A stretch of 64,000 nucleotides of DNA from Aricia agestis (GCF_905147365.1 NC_056410.1:8097501-8161500), one strand, 5' to 3'; shown: positions 1-15,000, numbered from the stretch's first letter. Made by a program: numbers and translations. Notes: generated from the letters alone by a model not told the origin.

Positions 1-44
1 GCGGATGACCCATCGTAAATGGTGACGTGGTCGTAAGTGCATTC
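1..44 (-). CDS. tok: tok exon: second part of CUB4 (cut by the window edge)
   Basis: The acceptor TTTTCAG precedes 44 and the exon enters in phase 0. It encodes ECTYDHVTIYDGSSA before the window ends. The Cys followed by Tyr-Asp and then Tyr-Asp-Gly is the usual third-Cys strand of a calcium-binding CUB. The remaining CUB4 residues, and probably CUB5 and the stop codon, lie outside. Confidence 0.92.
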
Positions 45-3000
45 CTGAAAAGAAATTACACATTGCCATAAATAATACCTAAAGAGACGTAGAAGTCATG
101 AATTAATGCTCTTAAGTCTCGTACTGAGTCCTAGGACATTTTTCTGAGCTTGTAACCGATTGTATACGATATGATATACCTACGATACCTTAGACAACTA
201 AAACAGTGGCTTGGTCAGGCCAAGCCCCTTGGTTGGAAATTTTCATTTCAGGCTTCAGGGTGAGTGAAAACTTATATAATCACTAGATGTCCCGCGCGGC
301 TTCGCCCGCGTAAATTAGGATTTTTACGGAAACCGTACATTTTCCCATAAAAAATAGCTTATGTCCCTACTCTCTTCACGTGGTCTACTCTATATCTGTG
401 CCAAATATTGCCATAAAATTTGCTCCAGTAGTTCGTGAGATAAACCCTTTCTAATATTTCCCCCGTTTTCCCCACATTTTCCTGAGTTTCTTTGGTCGTA
501 TTAGTCTTAGCGTGAATTATCATGCTAAGATACATATAATATAGCCTATAGCCTTACTCGATAAATAAGCTATCTAACACTGAAATAAGTTTATAGTTCC
601 TGATTTTAGCGCGTTAAAGCAAACATACTCTTCAGGTTTATAATTGGATTTTTTTAAATTATCGCTTGACAAACTCGAGTCTCGATCTAAAAGACTATGA
701 AAAGTACCAATAGGCTATTGCCTATTGGTACTTTTCATAGTCTTTTAGATCGAGACTCGAGTTTGTCAAGCGATAATTTGTTGTGTTATTACACATAATA
801 GGCTCATAATCGACGACGTATAGTGTAATATGGTAGTGATGATGATGACGATGAATATAATTTGCATAGAAACAATATGCTTTCCGTTCTTAACACAACG
901 CCGAAACTTCCAAACTTGTATCTATAAAGAATCAGGAGTTCTCTTAGCACCTTCCAAACCACGGTATACCAGGTATACCTCGGTGCAAAATCTTACTTGT
1001 TGGTAGCATATGCTTAGAATACTTCTCACGAAACCGAAGTCACCACACGTTTCCCTATAAAATTTGAGGAGATCCCTCGATTACCTATGGATCCTTCATC
1101 AGATCACCACTTATGTGAATATAATACTAAATTGGTATGATACCCTATATACCAAAAGAAAAATTTTGAAATTCGGTTTACAAACGGCGGAGTAATCGTT
1201 CAACATAAGAAAACGAACATAACACCTCCCCCATTTTGAAAGTCTGTTAAAATTGTAGCCTATGTGTTATTCTGATGTATAAGCTATATTAGTGTAAGGT
1301 TTCATTAAAATCCGTTCAGTAGTTTTTGCGTGAAAGAGTAACAAACATCCATACATCCACACATCCATACATCTATACATCCAAACAAACTTTCGCCTTT
1401 ATAATATTAGTAGGATAGTAGGATCATCGGTGATCCCAATGTGATTACGACTTTATCGTCACCAATCCCTCTCTCTCTGTCACTATATCCCTATTGCATA
1501 CCTACTACTTTAATTGGTTATTTTACCTGATGCGGTTCCAATTCGAACACGTTGAAGATAAGTTTTATCCGATGACCAGGGGTTGTGGAGAACTGCCACA
1601 CGCAGTCTTTTCTAGCTGGATATGCTTCGGGATAGTTTGGACTGAAAACAATGTTTCATGATGTGTTAGATAAAGTTCTTTTTCTATTAAACTGCAAGCA
1701 TTCTGCAAGAATAAGCCACCTGCTTAGAATCTCAGAATGCCCTTTCATGAGAAGAACACAACATTACTTTCCTAAGTAGGTATCTCAAGTGTGAATGAAA
1801 TTAGGGAGCTCTTTTTTCCAGTCACCATAGTCACATACCGCAATAACAGTTCTATCCAGTGTAGAGCTGTACCTGGGTTATGAATAGGAAACATTATAAC
1901 TGATAGCTCCCTTAAAACTTGCTTAGGCTTGCTCTTAATTCGACTCACTTGTTAATAGTGCCGTGTGCGTGGGTAATGCGTATTCGTATCCAGTCCCGCT
2001 TGTTGGGGTGCAGCGTGAAGCCGCTGTGGCAAGCGCACTCGAAGCTGCCCAATATGTTTTGGCACTCGTGATGGCAGTGTTGTTGTCAGCAACCTTAAAG
2101 TATTGCTAAGGTTTGGCTACTGCCACTCACCTATTGATGGTTCCGTGTGGGTGTGTGATGTCGTATTTGCAACCCCCCTCCTTGCAGTCCCGCTTGTTGG
2201 GGTGCAGCGTGAAGCCGCTGTGGCAGGCGCACTCGAAGCTGCCCAGTGTGTTGTGGCACTCGTGCTGGCAGCCGCCGTTGTTGTCGGCACACTCGTCTAC
2301 GTCGAAGTAGTATGTGGCTGCGAACCCGGAGTGGTGAACTGACGTGTCTGATGTGAACTGCAAACGGTGGTAGGTAAGTGGCAATGAGTACGATGAGTCT
2401 TCGCATTTATTTTAAAATGCGCTATGTGCGTGCTGGGCTCTATAACTTCGGCAAAGTAGATTATGTTCCTATGGATAGAAGGATAAGGTCCAGCTAAAGC
2501 AAGATATATATTTATTAAAATACTTATATTATCATGTTCTCTGATGAAACCCCACAAAGCAAAGCTATTTCTACCACTTGTTCTGTCACCAAGGTCCATG
2601 TTTCGACTAAACTGTGAAGTGTGAACGGTAGCCTTCACAACATAAGCAATTAAAACGTTATTGTTCAGTCTATATTACCTGAACTCTCAATACCGAAGCG
2701 TCCGACGTGACGGGCGGCGGCAGCACGGAGCCGCAGAACGCGCCGTGACGCCGCAGCACGTCGGCGCCGAGTTTCGAGTGCACCGTCACGCTGTCGTACT
2801 CGCACTCCTGTAACAGTAGGAGGAGAGAGGGAGATAGAGCACTTTATTGGAAGAAAAATGACAAACGCTTCATGTACAGCTTATAATGGAATGTCTGGTC
2901 ATTTGAATAGGTAGTATCAGATAAACTCTTAGAAGTAGAGGTTGGAAGACTAGAAACAAAAAATTTTGGTACATTGAGATCATTATGGAATATTGTCTGG

Positions 3001-6000
3001 TTGTTCAGTTTTTTGAGAGGTACTGTCACAGAAATAATAATTGACTCACAGGCAGATTGCGGATCTACGTAATTTGTTCAGGTTATGACACATCCATTCG
3101 CTGATGATGATTAACGTAGACTTGACAATATAACCGGCCAAACATAGTACTCTACTAATTAAATGGCCAGGTTTTTAGGCTAGGTAAACTAGACATTAAA
3201 AAAATTATCAAAATCCAAAATAATTATCTTCTATTTTGTTTAAGACTAGCGACCCGCCCCGGCGTTGCACGGGTATTAAATATATATCCACTGAAAAAAT
3301 GATTAAAATCGAGTAGCCTTCACGTGGTCCTTCACGTGGTCCTTCACGTGGTCTACTTCTTATCTGTGCCAAATAACATAAAAATTGCTCCAGTACTTCG
3401 CGAGATAAGCCCTTTCAAATAATTTCCCCCGTTTTTTCCACATTCTCCTATTAGTCTTAGCATGATAAAATATAGCCTATAGCCTTCCTCAATAAATAGG
3501 CTATCTACCACTGAAATAATTATTTTTCAAATCGGACCAGTTACTGTAGTTCCTGAGATTAGCTTGTTCAAGTTAGCCTTTTCAAATAATTTTCCCCGTT
3601 TTTTCTACATTTTCCTCTATTTCTTCACTCCTATTAGTCTTAGCGTGATAAAATATAACCTTCCCAGATTAATGGGCTATCTAACACTGAAAGAATCATC
3701 AAAATCCGTTGCGTAGTTTTGAAGACTAAAGGGAACAAAGGGACATGAGGGAAAAAAAGCGACTTTGTTTTATAATATGTATAGAATGCATTACATAGAG
3801 CCAAACAACATGACATTTATATTGACCAGAAATGATCGTTTATAGATAAGCTGAACTTTTATGCCGCTCGTTTACTAAGGAAATATCATATTTGAGTAAG
3901 CAATTTTCCTCTTGTGAAAGGGTTCATATCGCCCTTTACAATCCCTCAGAAGCCGTAGGGTTGAAAAGATCGCTGTTATACAAGAGCGGCTAAAATAGAT
4001 GCAAAATAAATATTCTTGGAAGTCTTCGTAAAGTTCAAATACGGAAATATAAAAAACGTTAATTTAAGATCGAAAAAATATACTATTGTGTCATTTTTGG
4101 GCCCTACTTATTCACTTATTCCTTGAGAAAAGCCAAAAAGTATATTTTAAGTAATGACGAATTTAACATTAAATTGCATTTCTAATCGTCAGTATTAATA
4201 GCTGTTTAGTAAACAAAAATATATTAAAAATATAGTAATGCCCTGTGTACTACAATGGACTCGCCTACAAAGGAAATCATACTACATTCCAGCTGTTGCC
4301 AGGCGCGGTCGCCAAAGACTTCTACATCAGTTTAAATAGAAGTCTTTGGCGGTCGCAGCCTAAAATTTTAGAGGAGGTCAGACAGTAGCACGAGGGGGGG
4401 GTTGGAAACTTGCCATCCTACTTCCTACTAATATTATGAAGGCGAAAGTTTGTTTGGATGTATGGATGTATGTTACTCTTTCACACAAAAACTACTGAAC
4501 GGATTTTAATGAAACTTTACAATAATATAGCTTATACATCAGAATAACACATAGGCTACAATTTTAACCGACTTTCAAAATGCAATTTTTTGGCAATATT
4601 TGGCACAGATAAAGAGTAGATCACGTGAAGGGAGTATAGCTATTTTTTATGAAAAAATGTACGGTTTCCGTAAAATTCCTAATAGTAGAGGAGGGGGGGG
4701 GGTGCTATTTTTGTAGTCACTCGAGCGTCATGGAGACTGTAGGTTTTGTAGGTACATTAGATAAAACTGATTAAAAAATAATAAGAGCGTTTTTTTTTTT
4801 TTTTTTTAGTGGTGGGTTCAGAAACTGCAGCCATTTTAAAGTTTTGAAAAAGAAAATATATTCAGAAGTTATAAATATATTTTAGACAGCAAGGACTAAA
4901 TCATTTAGTTTAGTGCAAAATAAATATCTCAATCAGCTGATGTTCCTAGTTTAAGGGCGATATCGTATTTTGCATACTCGATGTGAACTGAATATGAAGC
5001 ATAAGTTTTGTCCACACTGTGCCTTTTTCTGTTCGTCAAGGGCATGCGTTTTAGCGCAGTCAACAGCGAACGTGAGGCGTGCCCGCGACGCATGCCCTCT
5101 GACCGTATCCAAAACTTCAAAAATTACAATATTGGTGTTGCGTTCCTTGACGCATTCAATTATTGAATGCGCCAATATGAAAGTTGATGACGAAAATTGA
5201 AGATGAAAGTGCACAGTGTGGACATAGCTATAATTTATCACTTCGAACTCAATTACCGCTACCGCCTCGTTTCGCCGAGTACAGTTTAGTCACTACACTA
5301 AAAAATAAAAAATTGTCGCTGCTATGGGGAGAACTATGATGAGAAATTTCCTTTTATTATTTGGCAAGATTTTGAGATTTATCCATTTGTCCCAGATTTT
5401 GGGGGGGGTCATGTCCCCTGTGACCCCCCCCTTCGGACCGCGCCTGGCTGTTGCAGTAAAGTTTACTACAAATGTAATGTAGTAGATAATATGTGTATTT
5501 ACCAAGTAAACAGTTCATTACTTCCCTAAAACAAACATTCGGGTCAGGAACACAGAATTGCGGGTAATCGACTACTAGGTGATGCAATGACGTACAACGA
5601 ACCATTTCCTACTATTATGACAAGGCCTCGGCCCACTAACGGGAGGCCATATATTAGTAAGGCCACGGTCAAGTAGAGACGTTCCGTATGCACTTTATGT
5701 AATCTTTTGATAAGATTTGACCGCCAATAGACGTTCTATATTTAAATAACCTTTGAAGAGTTTCTACAATAATAGCTTGATTAGATTTGAATTTAGTCTA
5801 TCTATGTATCTATTTGTGTATCTTCACGCTTATACTGCGGAAGTAATTTTGATGAAATTTTGTATTCCTGATACTTTTAGTTCCGGGAAAAAACATAGAA
5901 TACCTAGTAAATATCCCGCAAAAACGGTTCTGAATTTGGGTGCAACAAAGTGAATTTGGGTGCAACAAATTTGTAGTAACGTCTAGTAATAATGAAGACG

Positions 6001-9000
6001 TGAGTGGAAGAATCGAACAAGTAACATTTCGTAACATACGGCGGACAATAAGTCATTTTTTCCCTAATTATTTTATTAAAACTTGTAACTTGTCTACTTC
6101 ATAACCTAGCTAATATATCTAGCTACACATATAATCCATAGTTTTCTATTTCAAATAATTTTTCCGGCCCTAAAGCTTTCATTTAAGCAAAAAAACGGGA
6201 TTTTTTTTTCTTGTTACTTACCTTACTCTTCCACTCACGTCTTAAATTACTATAACTTACTTGACTATTACTATTTAACATCTACTATAATTATAATGAA
6301 CAACGAGACTGCACACAGAATTTCATATTTTATGCCACGATACCCCGTTAAGACTTTAGTAACTTACTTGATGGTACATAGTATTGCTGCCCTCCAGGTC
6401 GAAGTGTGTGAAGTTGAGCGTGATCCGGTGTTGTGGTGGCGCCACTATCTCCCACAGACAGTTCTTGGAAGGCGGGTAGATGTCGGGGAAAGATGGCGAT
6501 GTGATCGTCCCGTTTGGCGCCAACAGCAGTCCGCCACAGGCGTCTGGAATTTAAACAAAATTTTAAACAAAACCTCTATATTAGCTTCATGTTCACAAAA
6601 CTAAGTGGTAATACTTTAGGGTGTCTATAATATGTCCCATAGAGTTCAATGTGAAAGTAGCTGCGCTGAAAGAGAAATTTATTGTTTGTATTTTGTACTA
6701 GCTGTTGCCCGCAACTTCGTCCGCGTGAATGTATGTTATTAAAATCGAGATTTACAAAATTGAACACCCATCTACGACTATTTTATTTGGATCTACATTA
6801 CATACGAAATTTTTAATGCACCACGAAAATAAACTATAATTATAAAAATTGTAACTGTACTAAGTATAGCTAAATTAATATTGGAATTTGTTGTGTTAGA
6901 CTGTTGCCAATAATAATTATCACAAAAACGCTTGAAGGCACGGATTAATTTCCTGCTGTCCACGATCACCGTAGTATGCGACATCAGATTTACACTGTAG
7001 GTTGTCTAGCATTGTAGTTCTTTCGTCTTGGCAGAAAAAACTCTCCCAGAGAACATGATTCAAACATACTGCCTTCGGTCGTACATATTCTACCATTTCT
7101 ACATATGTGCTCGACCGATGCTAGTAACTTAGATCCGTAAAGTTTGACTTTAAAATTTCCATGGCTGGTACCGAATTGAGATACGCAGTGGTCAATATCC
7201 ATCCAGTGTTTGGATAAGCGTTTACGAATATTAGGAAAAGTTTTAAAGATCGACCTTTGCTAGAATTGGTAATAACTTTGGTTGTCGTTGTAAATTCCGA
7301 GGAGTTTCTTCAATTCCATTACTTATCAAGTCACCGTTTTTAGGGTTCTGTACCCAAAGGGTAAAAACGGGACCCTATTACTATAAGACTTCGTTGTCTG
7401 TCCTTCTGTCTATCTCCAGGCTGTATCTTAAGAACCGTTATAGCTAGAGTTCTGAATTTTTTACAGATTGTGTATATCTGTTGCCGCTATAATAACAAAT
7501 ACTGAAAACAAAATAAAATCAATATTTAATGATTTTTTTGGCCTTTTTTGCTCGATACCAATAATTACAACAGGCAGGCAGTTGAAATTTTTACAGAATC
7601 CTTAAATATATGTGTTATTTAATAATTAATAATAAAATTGGAATATAATTAAAATTTAAGGGGGGCTCCCATACAAAAACACAACTTTTGGCCTATTTTT
7701 TCTCTATAATAACGGTACGGAACCCTTCGTGCGTGAGTCCGACTCGCACTTGGCCGATTTTATTGTAAACATGGTATCAAATTCGGGCAATCTATACAAC
7801 AAAAAAAGAATTTTGAAAATCTGACCACAAACAGCAAACATTAACTCCTCCTTTTTTAAAGTCGGTTAAAAAAAGTATCTAAGATGTTGACCAGGGATGT
7901 AAGGTATCATCATGCCAAATTTCATTGAAATCAGTCCAGCGGATTCAGAGATTAGCCTGTACAAACAGACAAACAGACAAACAGACAGAGAAACAAAAAT
8001 TTCAAAAACAGTTAAAATGTATTCTACTACTCTTCTAATATGCCCCTGACTCGTTTTTTCAAGTTTATTTTCAATGTACAAAAATTTTACCTCTACGATT
8101 TTATTATAAGTATAGATGGGCAAGCGCCCAAGTATCTAGAATTTTCTCATACAAAAGTAAAAAAAAAGTTACTCTTTTAGCGCTGCTACTTTCACAGTCT
8201 ATGCAAGTCTCTATTATCACTTTGTTTTGTTACACCCTGTAGTTGTTTTATAATATGACAGGACTTTATCACATTAAACACCGAGGCTAATTATTCACAG
8301 ATTTTCTTTTGGTTAGAGAATAAAATCACCTATACAGGGTGCAATTAAACCTCCCTGCCAAATTTTTTCCAGGGCTTAGGTATCATTAGGAGAGTCCACT
8401 TAACAAATAAAAATTGGTTGTTATATTTTTTTCAATGACATATTTTATCCCATTAAAAATCGTTGCAGAACGGTCACTCGCGGCGCGGGGGAATGAGAGG
8501 GGGTGACGCGGGATGAGGCGCGCGCGCGGGAGCACGTCACGCGCTGACGACACGCATCATGTCCATTTATTGTAGTGTTTTTAAGGATAACTTTCGGAAG
8601 GTACCTATTTCTCAACATTTTAGTACTGAGTGACTATAAAAGAGAAAATACTTGTATTTTTATTTTTAACAAGGATCAATATATCAAAATTTGGCAGGAA
8701 GGTTTAATTGCACCCTGTATAATACGGTATGTCCTCTGAGTTTAAATGAGCAAAGATCTAATTATGTAATCTTACTGTAGCGATTTGAACGGTATAAAGT
8801 AGTAACTAATTCTAGTAGTTTCATATTACACATTTCGATTCAAACTCAGATATAATTTTACCTTCTTGGAAACTGCATACCTGATAATATTCGCCATAAA
8901 ATCTGTTAAAAAAGCGATAATTTTTTCTATTCAGTAGACTTACTTTCACACTTCTTCCCGTCCGAGTGCAGTTCATATCCGATGTCGCAAGCACACTCGT

Positions 9001-12000
9001 ATCCACCCAGCGTGTTGACGCAGGAGTGGCTGCAGCCGTGGTCGATGGAGGCGCATTCGTCAAACTCCTTCATGAAGGTCGCCGAGAAACCAGCCTTCTG
9101 GACCGAACTGTCTGACTCGAATATCACCAACAGCTTGTTGGAGGTGGACCTGAGAATAGCAATGATGATGAATACGAAAATAATATTTACGACTAGTTTA
9201 CGACATTATTTGTACATTTAAGATGAACATAATTTGATATTTTTGATTGGAAGGTCACCTAGATGGAATTACCGATTTTCTTATTCCAGAAATTGGGTAG
9301 AATTTTACAAAGTTGATTTAATAAAAGTCCTGCGTTACCAAAATATGTTCATAGACAGTGGCGATTGCATCCGTTTCCAATTATTACTTTATGCTCTTTT
9401 TACGAATGGAACCCAAAATAATAAGCCGTGAAGCTGCTTGATTGCCACTCTCAACCTGCCTAAGAACGTTTTACTCTGGTGATGCTCCCATAATTGACAT
9501 TGCTGTTATTAGTGGGCCCCTGGACAATAAATTTTATTGTGCAATATCATTAATTTACAATTGAACAATTTAATATTGAACATTTTTTTTGACAATAAGA
9601 TTAAAAGGCGTTCAATATCAACCCTAGCTGACGGTCAATAATATTGCAAAATACGTGACATGATATTACAATAAAATTGATCGTCTAGGGGCCCACTAGA
9701 GGGTCGTCATGACGCTACCTTATTCACTATCAAAACGCTTAAAGAAGATAAGGTATAAGTTAACTCCAAAGCGGCACCCTGGTGCCGCATAACAATTGAA
9801 TATCTATTGTGTATATTATTCCCACGATTGAGGTATTAAATCATACCTGATATCAGGTGGTATCTTGTACCCGCAGAACATGCCAATGAAGGGGCTGTCC
9901 ATGCTGTCACCGTCCCGAACGATGACCTTGTCGTAGTTGCAGTTGTCGTGGTTCTCCACCTCAAACGAGTGGAAACGAAGCGCCACTTGGTAATCCTGGA
10001 AAGTAAGTGCTGCTGTAGAAATAGAAAATTATTTGTTTGTACAACTTAAAACTAAACTTAAACTTGAAAACACAATATAGAACAACAAATTGATTCATAG
10101 GCAGTTACATACATATTGATTCATTTCTTAGGCAATATACGTGGGAGAGTCATGCTTCGGCACGAATGGGCCGGCTCGACCGGATAAATACCACGTTCTC
10201 ACAGAAAACCGGCGTGTAACAGCGGTTGCGTTGTGTTTCGCCGAGTGAGTGAGTTTACCGGAGGCCCAATCCCCTACCCAATTCCCTTTCCTACCCTCCC
10301 CTATTCCCTTCCCTTCCCTACCCTCCCCTATTACCCTATTCCCTCTTAAAAGGCCGGCAACACACCTGCAGCTCTTCTGATGCTGCGAGTGTCCATGGGC
10401 GACGGAAGTTGCTTTCCATCAGGTGACCCGTTTGCTCGTTTGCGCCCTTCTTTCATTAAAAAAAAATACCTATGTCATTTGGTCAGATCTAGTCAATTAT
10501 GCTAGTCGTGATCTGTCGGCTAGGTTTGACATAAACGCAAGTAAATTACAGTCCACCATCGGCCTATGAATGAACTTCTGTAATAGTATAAATAGGCGGT
10601 CTATATAATAGTATTTTTTTCAAAAAAAATTAACAAATTATTGCATTGCCATTGCTCTTAATGCGCATGCAAAGTTTCAAATTAATTAGACTACTGGTGA
10701 TAGGTAAAAATCGTGCTCAAAGATTCCGTTACGTACATACAACCCAAGCTAACAAAAGCGTGTTAAAATTATTATTATTATCATTATTATTGGCCCACTG
10801 TGTCCCACTGCTGGGCAAAGGCCTCTCCTCTTTTCTTCCACAATTCGCGAATTTGTGGTGTTACTGGCCACTATTTGTCGAACGAACGAAAATACCTCTG
10901 AATAAAAAATATTTGATTCTGATTTTGATTCCAGTTTATAGTAACATCCTACCTACAAGTGTTACGGGAGGCTTCTACCTCCTTCCTCTTAGCAACTTCA
11001 TTAAGAGGATACCACAGCAGCTAGAGAAATGAAAAAAAAGTACGTGTAATATCTATAGCTGTCTCCCTTACCTCAAGCTTATACCGCAGAACGCGATAGA
11101 GACAACTGCAGAAAATCCAGAAAATCAACGATTCGTTGTCCCCTGATTCCTTCTCCAAAACTTAACCGATTTAAGTACTTTTTTCATTAAAGATTAAAAA
11201 AAGGCTTGAGCTGTGTTCCTATGTTTTGATTTTTTTGTATAATCTATCCAAATCTGTTTTCTGGACGTTTGAACACAGTGGAAAATCTGGCCATTTTTTT
11301 GGGTTTTTGAACGTTCATATCTTATTTAATAATTAAATTATGAAAAAAAGGAAAACATAGGGACATTGTATTAGTGGCCGTAGATATTCAGGAAAAAAAT
11401 TATAACTCTACTAGCATTATCCAGGGAGGAAACAGGGGACAGCGTTTGTATGGGAAAAATGGCGGTGTGGAATCTGCTTCATTAAGAGGATACCACAGCA
11501 GCTAGAGAAATGAAAAAAAAGTACGTGTAATATCTATAGCTGTCTCCCTTACCTCAAGCCTATACCGCAGAACGCGATAGAGACAACTGCAGAAAATCCA
11601 GAAAATCAACGATTCGTTGTCCCCTGATTCCTTCTCCAAAACTTAACCGATTTAAGTACTTTTTTCATTAAAGATTAAAAAAAGGCTTGAGCTGTGTTCC
11701 TATGTTTTGCTTTTTTTGTATAATTTATCCAAATCTGTTTTCTGGACGTTTGAACACAGTGGAAAATCTGGCCATTTTTTTGGGTTTTTGAACGTTCATA
11801 TCTTATTTAATAATTAAATTATGAAAAAAAGGAAAACATAGGGACATTGTATTAGTGGCCGTAGATATTCAGGAAAAAAATTATAACTCTACTAGCATTA
11901 TCCAGGGAGGAAACAGGGGACAGCGTTTGTATGGGGAAAATGGCGGTGTGGAATCCTCTTCATTAAGAGGATACCACAGCAGCTAGAGAAATGAAAAAAA

Positions 12001-15000
12001 AGTACGTGTAATATCTATAGCTGTCTCCCTTACCTCAAGCCTATACCGCAGAACGCGATAGAGACAACTGCAGAAAATCCAGAAAATCAACGATTCGTTG
12101 TCCCCTGATTCCTTCTCCAAAACTTAACCGATTTAAGTACTTTTTTCATTAAAGATTAAAAAAAGGCTTGAGCTGTGTTCCTATGTTTTGCTTTTTTTGT
12201 ATAATCTATCCAAATCTGTTTTCTGGACGTTTGAACACAGTGGAAAATCTGGCCATTTTTTTGGGTTTTTGAACGTTCATATCTTATTTAATAATTAAAT
12301 TATGAAAAAAGGAAAACATAGGGACATTGTATTAGTGGCCGTAGATATTCAGGAAAAAAATTATAACTCTACTAGCATTATCCAGGGAGGAAACAGGGGA
12401 CAGCGTTTGTATGGGAAAAATGGCGGTGTGGAATCCTCTTCATTAAGAGGATACCACAGCAGCTAGAGAAATGAAAAAAAAGTACGTGTAATATCTATAG
12501 CTGTCTCCCTTACCTCAAGCCTATACCGCAGAACGCGATAGAGACAACTGCAGAAAATCCAGAAAATCAACGATTCGTTGTCCCCTGATTCCTTCTCCGA
12601 AACTTAACCGATTTAAGTACTTTTTTCATTAAAGATTAAAAAAAGGCTTGAGCTGTGTTCCTATGTTTTGCTTTTTTTGTATAATCTATCCAAATCTGTT
12701 TTCTGGACGTTTGAACACAGTGGAAAATCTGGCCATTTTTTTGGGTTTTTGAACGTTCATATCTTATTTAATAATTAAATTATGAAAAAAAGGAAAACAT
12801 AGGGACATTGTATTAGTGGCCGTAGATATTCAGGAAAAAAATTATAACTCTACTAGCATTATCCAGGGAGGAAACAGGGGACAGCGTTTGTATGGGAAAA
12901 ATGGCGGTGTGGAATCCTCTTAAGTTCCCGTAGCTTCACCTTCATAGTTCATGTAGACATTCTTTTACTCAAGTTGGCCTCCTCTTTCATTATTTCTCCG
13001 TGGCATGCTGAACTATATTAACATACCTAACTTACCTCCTTCTTAGCTACCTAATTTCTCCGTTTACTGAACAACTATAATTATAGTAATGTACCTAGCC
13101 TCTACTTGGCTACCTGATTATGTCCCATTGGAAAATAGCAACATTAGGACAAAGTTATATCTCATAGATAGAGTTGGTTTAGCGCGAGAAAACTTTACCA
13201 ACGTTGTTGAAACCACCAACGATATTACATCCATACAGCTCAGTTATCCATGTTATAAAGTTATCTAAATCCTATTATCTACTTTCATCAAAATCTGGAA
13301 ACTTGTTTGGATTTTAGACACAAACTTTAGTGAGCAATTAAAACAAAGTTACGTTATCCCAAATGGATTATATAATAATTAACACCGCTTTATATGTAGC
13401 GATATCAGGATAATTTTTGCCGTAACAAGTAATCATAAAATAGATTGTCTTCGACAGTGTATTACTAGGGATAGGGATTATGGACCAAAATTCCTTATGC
13501 TATCAGAAGAATTGATCAATAAGCAGATTGCGGACCACCGTATATAATTTGTTCGCATTACGTCAAACCCAGCTGACATATTGCGAATAATATTGAATTG
13601 ACATAAACCAACTAAATAACGTAGGTTCGTCAACTGCTTTGCTTTTTTCATCCGTCAATTTTGTATTCTACATTATGGTAATGAATACAAATAGCAAAAA
13701 ACCAATAGAAAATGAAATATTTACAAAAAAAGTGCAAAAACCGATTTTTGTGTCCTTTTGACCTTGAAATTTAATAGTTGCGCACACTCTACAAATCCTA
13801 CAATATGTAGGTTTTGAGACAACATTTTGGGTGTCATACAAATATTTACAGACTTACAGCTGGGTATCTCAAATTTAGAGGTTCCTACCTAATTTAAGCC
13901 TCATTTGACTGGACCACTTATGAATAAACTTTTTCGACGGTACGTACCGGTGGCACAGATAGCCTCCACAGGCATATTTTGTTGGGCTGGTAGTCGTCCG
14001 GGTAGTTCGGTGACTCCAAGTGGCCGCTGCTGTTCACCTGGATATCACCACCACATACCGCTGTAATAGAGTAACGATTTATCACTTTTTCAGGCAGAGG
14101 CAGTGGCAGTTTTTTTATAAGTATAGGCCATTATGATTTTGCCGCCCCTATGTACTATCAGAGAAGTTGATTCCTAGGCAGATGGGGGACCTACGTTGTT
14201 TGGTCGCGTTACGTAAAACCCAGCCGACGGTTCACAATTAACATTGACTTGACATGAACCGACCAAATGACGATGGTCTGTCAACTGCTTAGGAATCAAT
14301 TTCCTCGATGGTACTAACTCTGCCACCATCCTAGGACGCTGCCACCCCTCCTAGGACACCATAGGACGCTGCCGCCCATAGGCCATGGCCTATAATGCCT
14401 ATACATAAATCTGGAGCTGGTGCACCTGCAATGCGATTGCAATTAGAATTCACTACTAGGTACTGCGAGAAAGACACAAGTAGGATTGGATCTATGAGTA
14501 CTTATTGGACCTATTTGTCGATACAAATCACAGATTTTAGAAACATTAATGTTTTATTACCTTCTGTGTTCTTATATTTAAATATTTGTGTTCTGTGGTA
14601 CAAATACTAGACCTAAAGCCCGTTTCACCACTATAAGTGTGTGTATCTGTCGCAGCCGACTGGTTTAAATAGCCGTTCAATCAAACAGCTAGCCCTTTGA
14701 CTGAACAACGCCAACCGCCAAAACACAACTTATCTATCGAATTATCGATAGAGTATGCTCGATCGAACATACTCTATCTGTCGGGTAAATTGTGGATAGT
14801 CTATCCGGCACTTATCAGTAAGTGGTGAAACGGGCCCTTATCGTTCTTTGTCTCTTTCTCGACCGCCGCCCATAATAACTTTTAGAAATCTATGCTCGAG
14901 GCTAGAGCAAAAAATTACTGTCTAGTTATTCATACTTTTAGCATATTGTGAACAACACGTTTTAGCTGCTATTAATAGATTATCGCATATATTAGAATAT

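Noticed and set aside
2103..2342. 79-codon plus-strand ORF with a long Val/Ala-rich hydrophobic stretch
   Set aside because: It is the reverse frame of the EGF2 exon; the apparent membrane segment is an artefact of reading Cys/Gly-rich codons backwards.
6296..6604. 102-codon plus-strand ORF
   Set aside because: It is antisense to the CUB3 exon at 6368-6543.
10646..11032. 128-codon plus-strand ORF with a Leu-rich stretch
   Set aside because: It crosses a common repeat-like segment (CCCACTGCTGGGCAAAGGCC) and ends in the TTAA element array; no protein family is recognisable.
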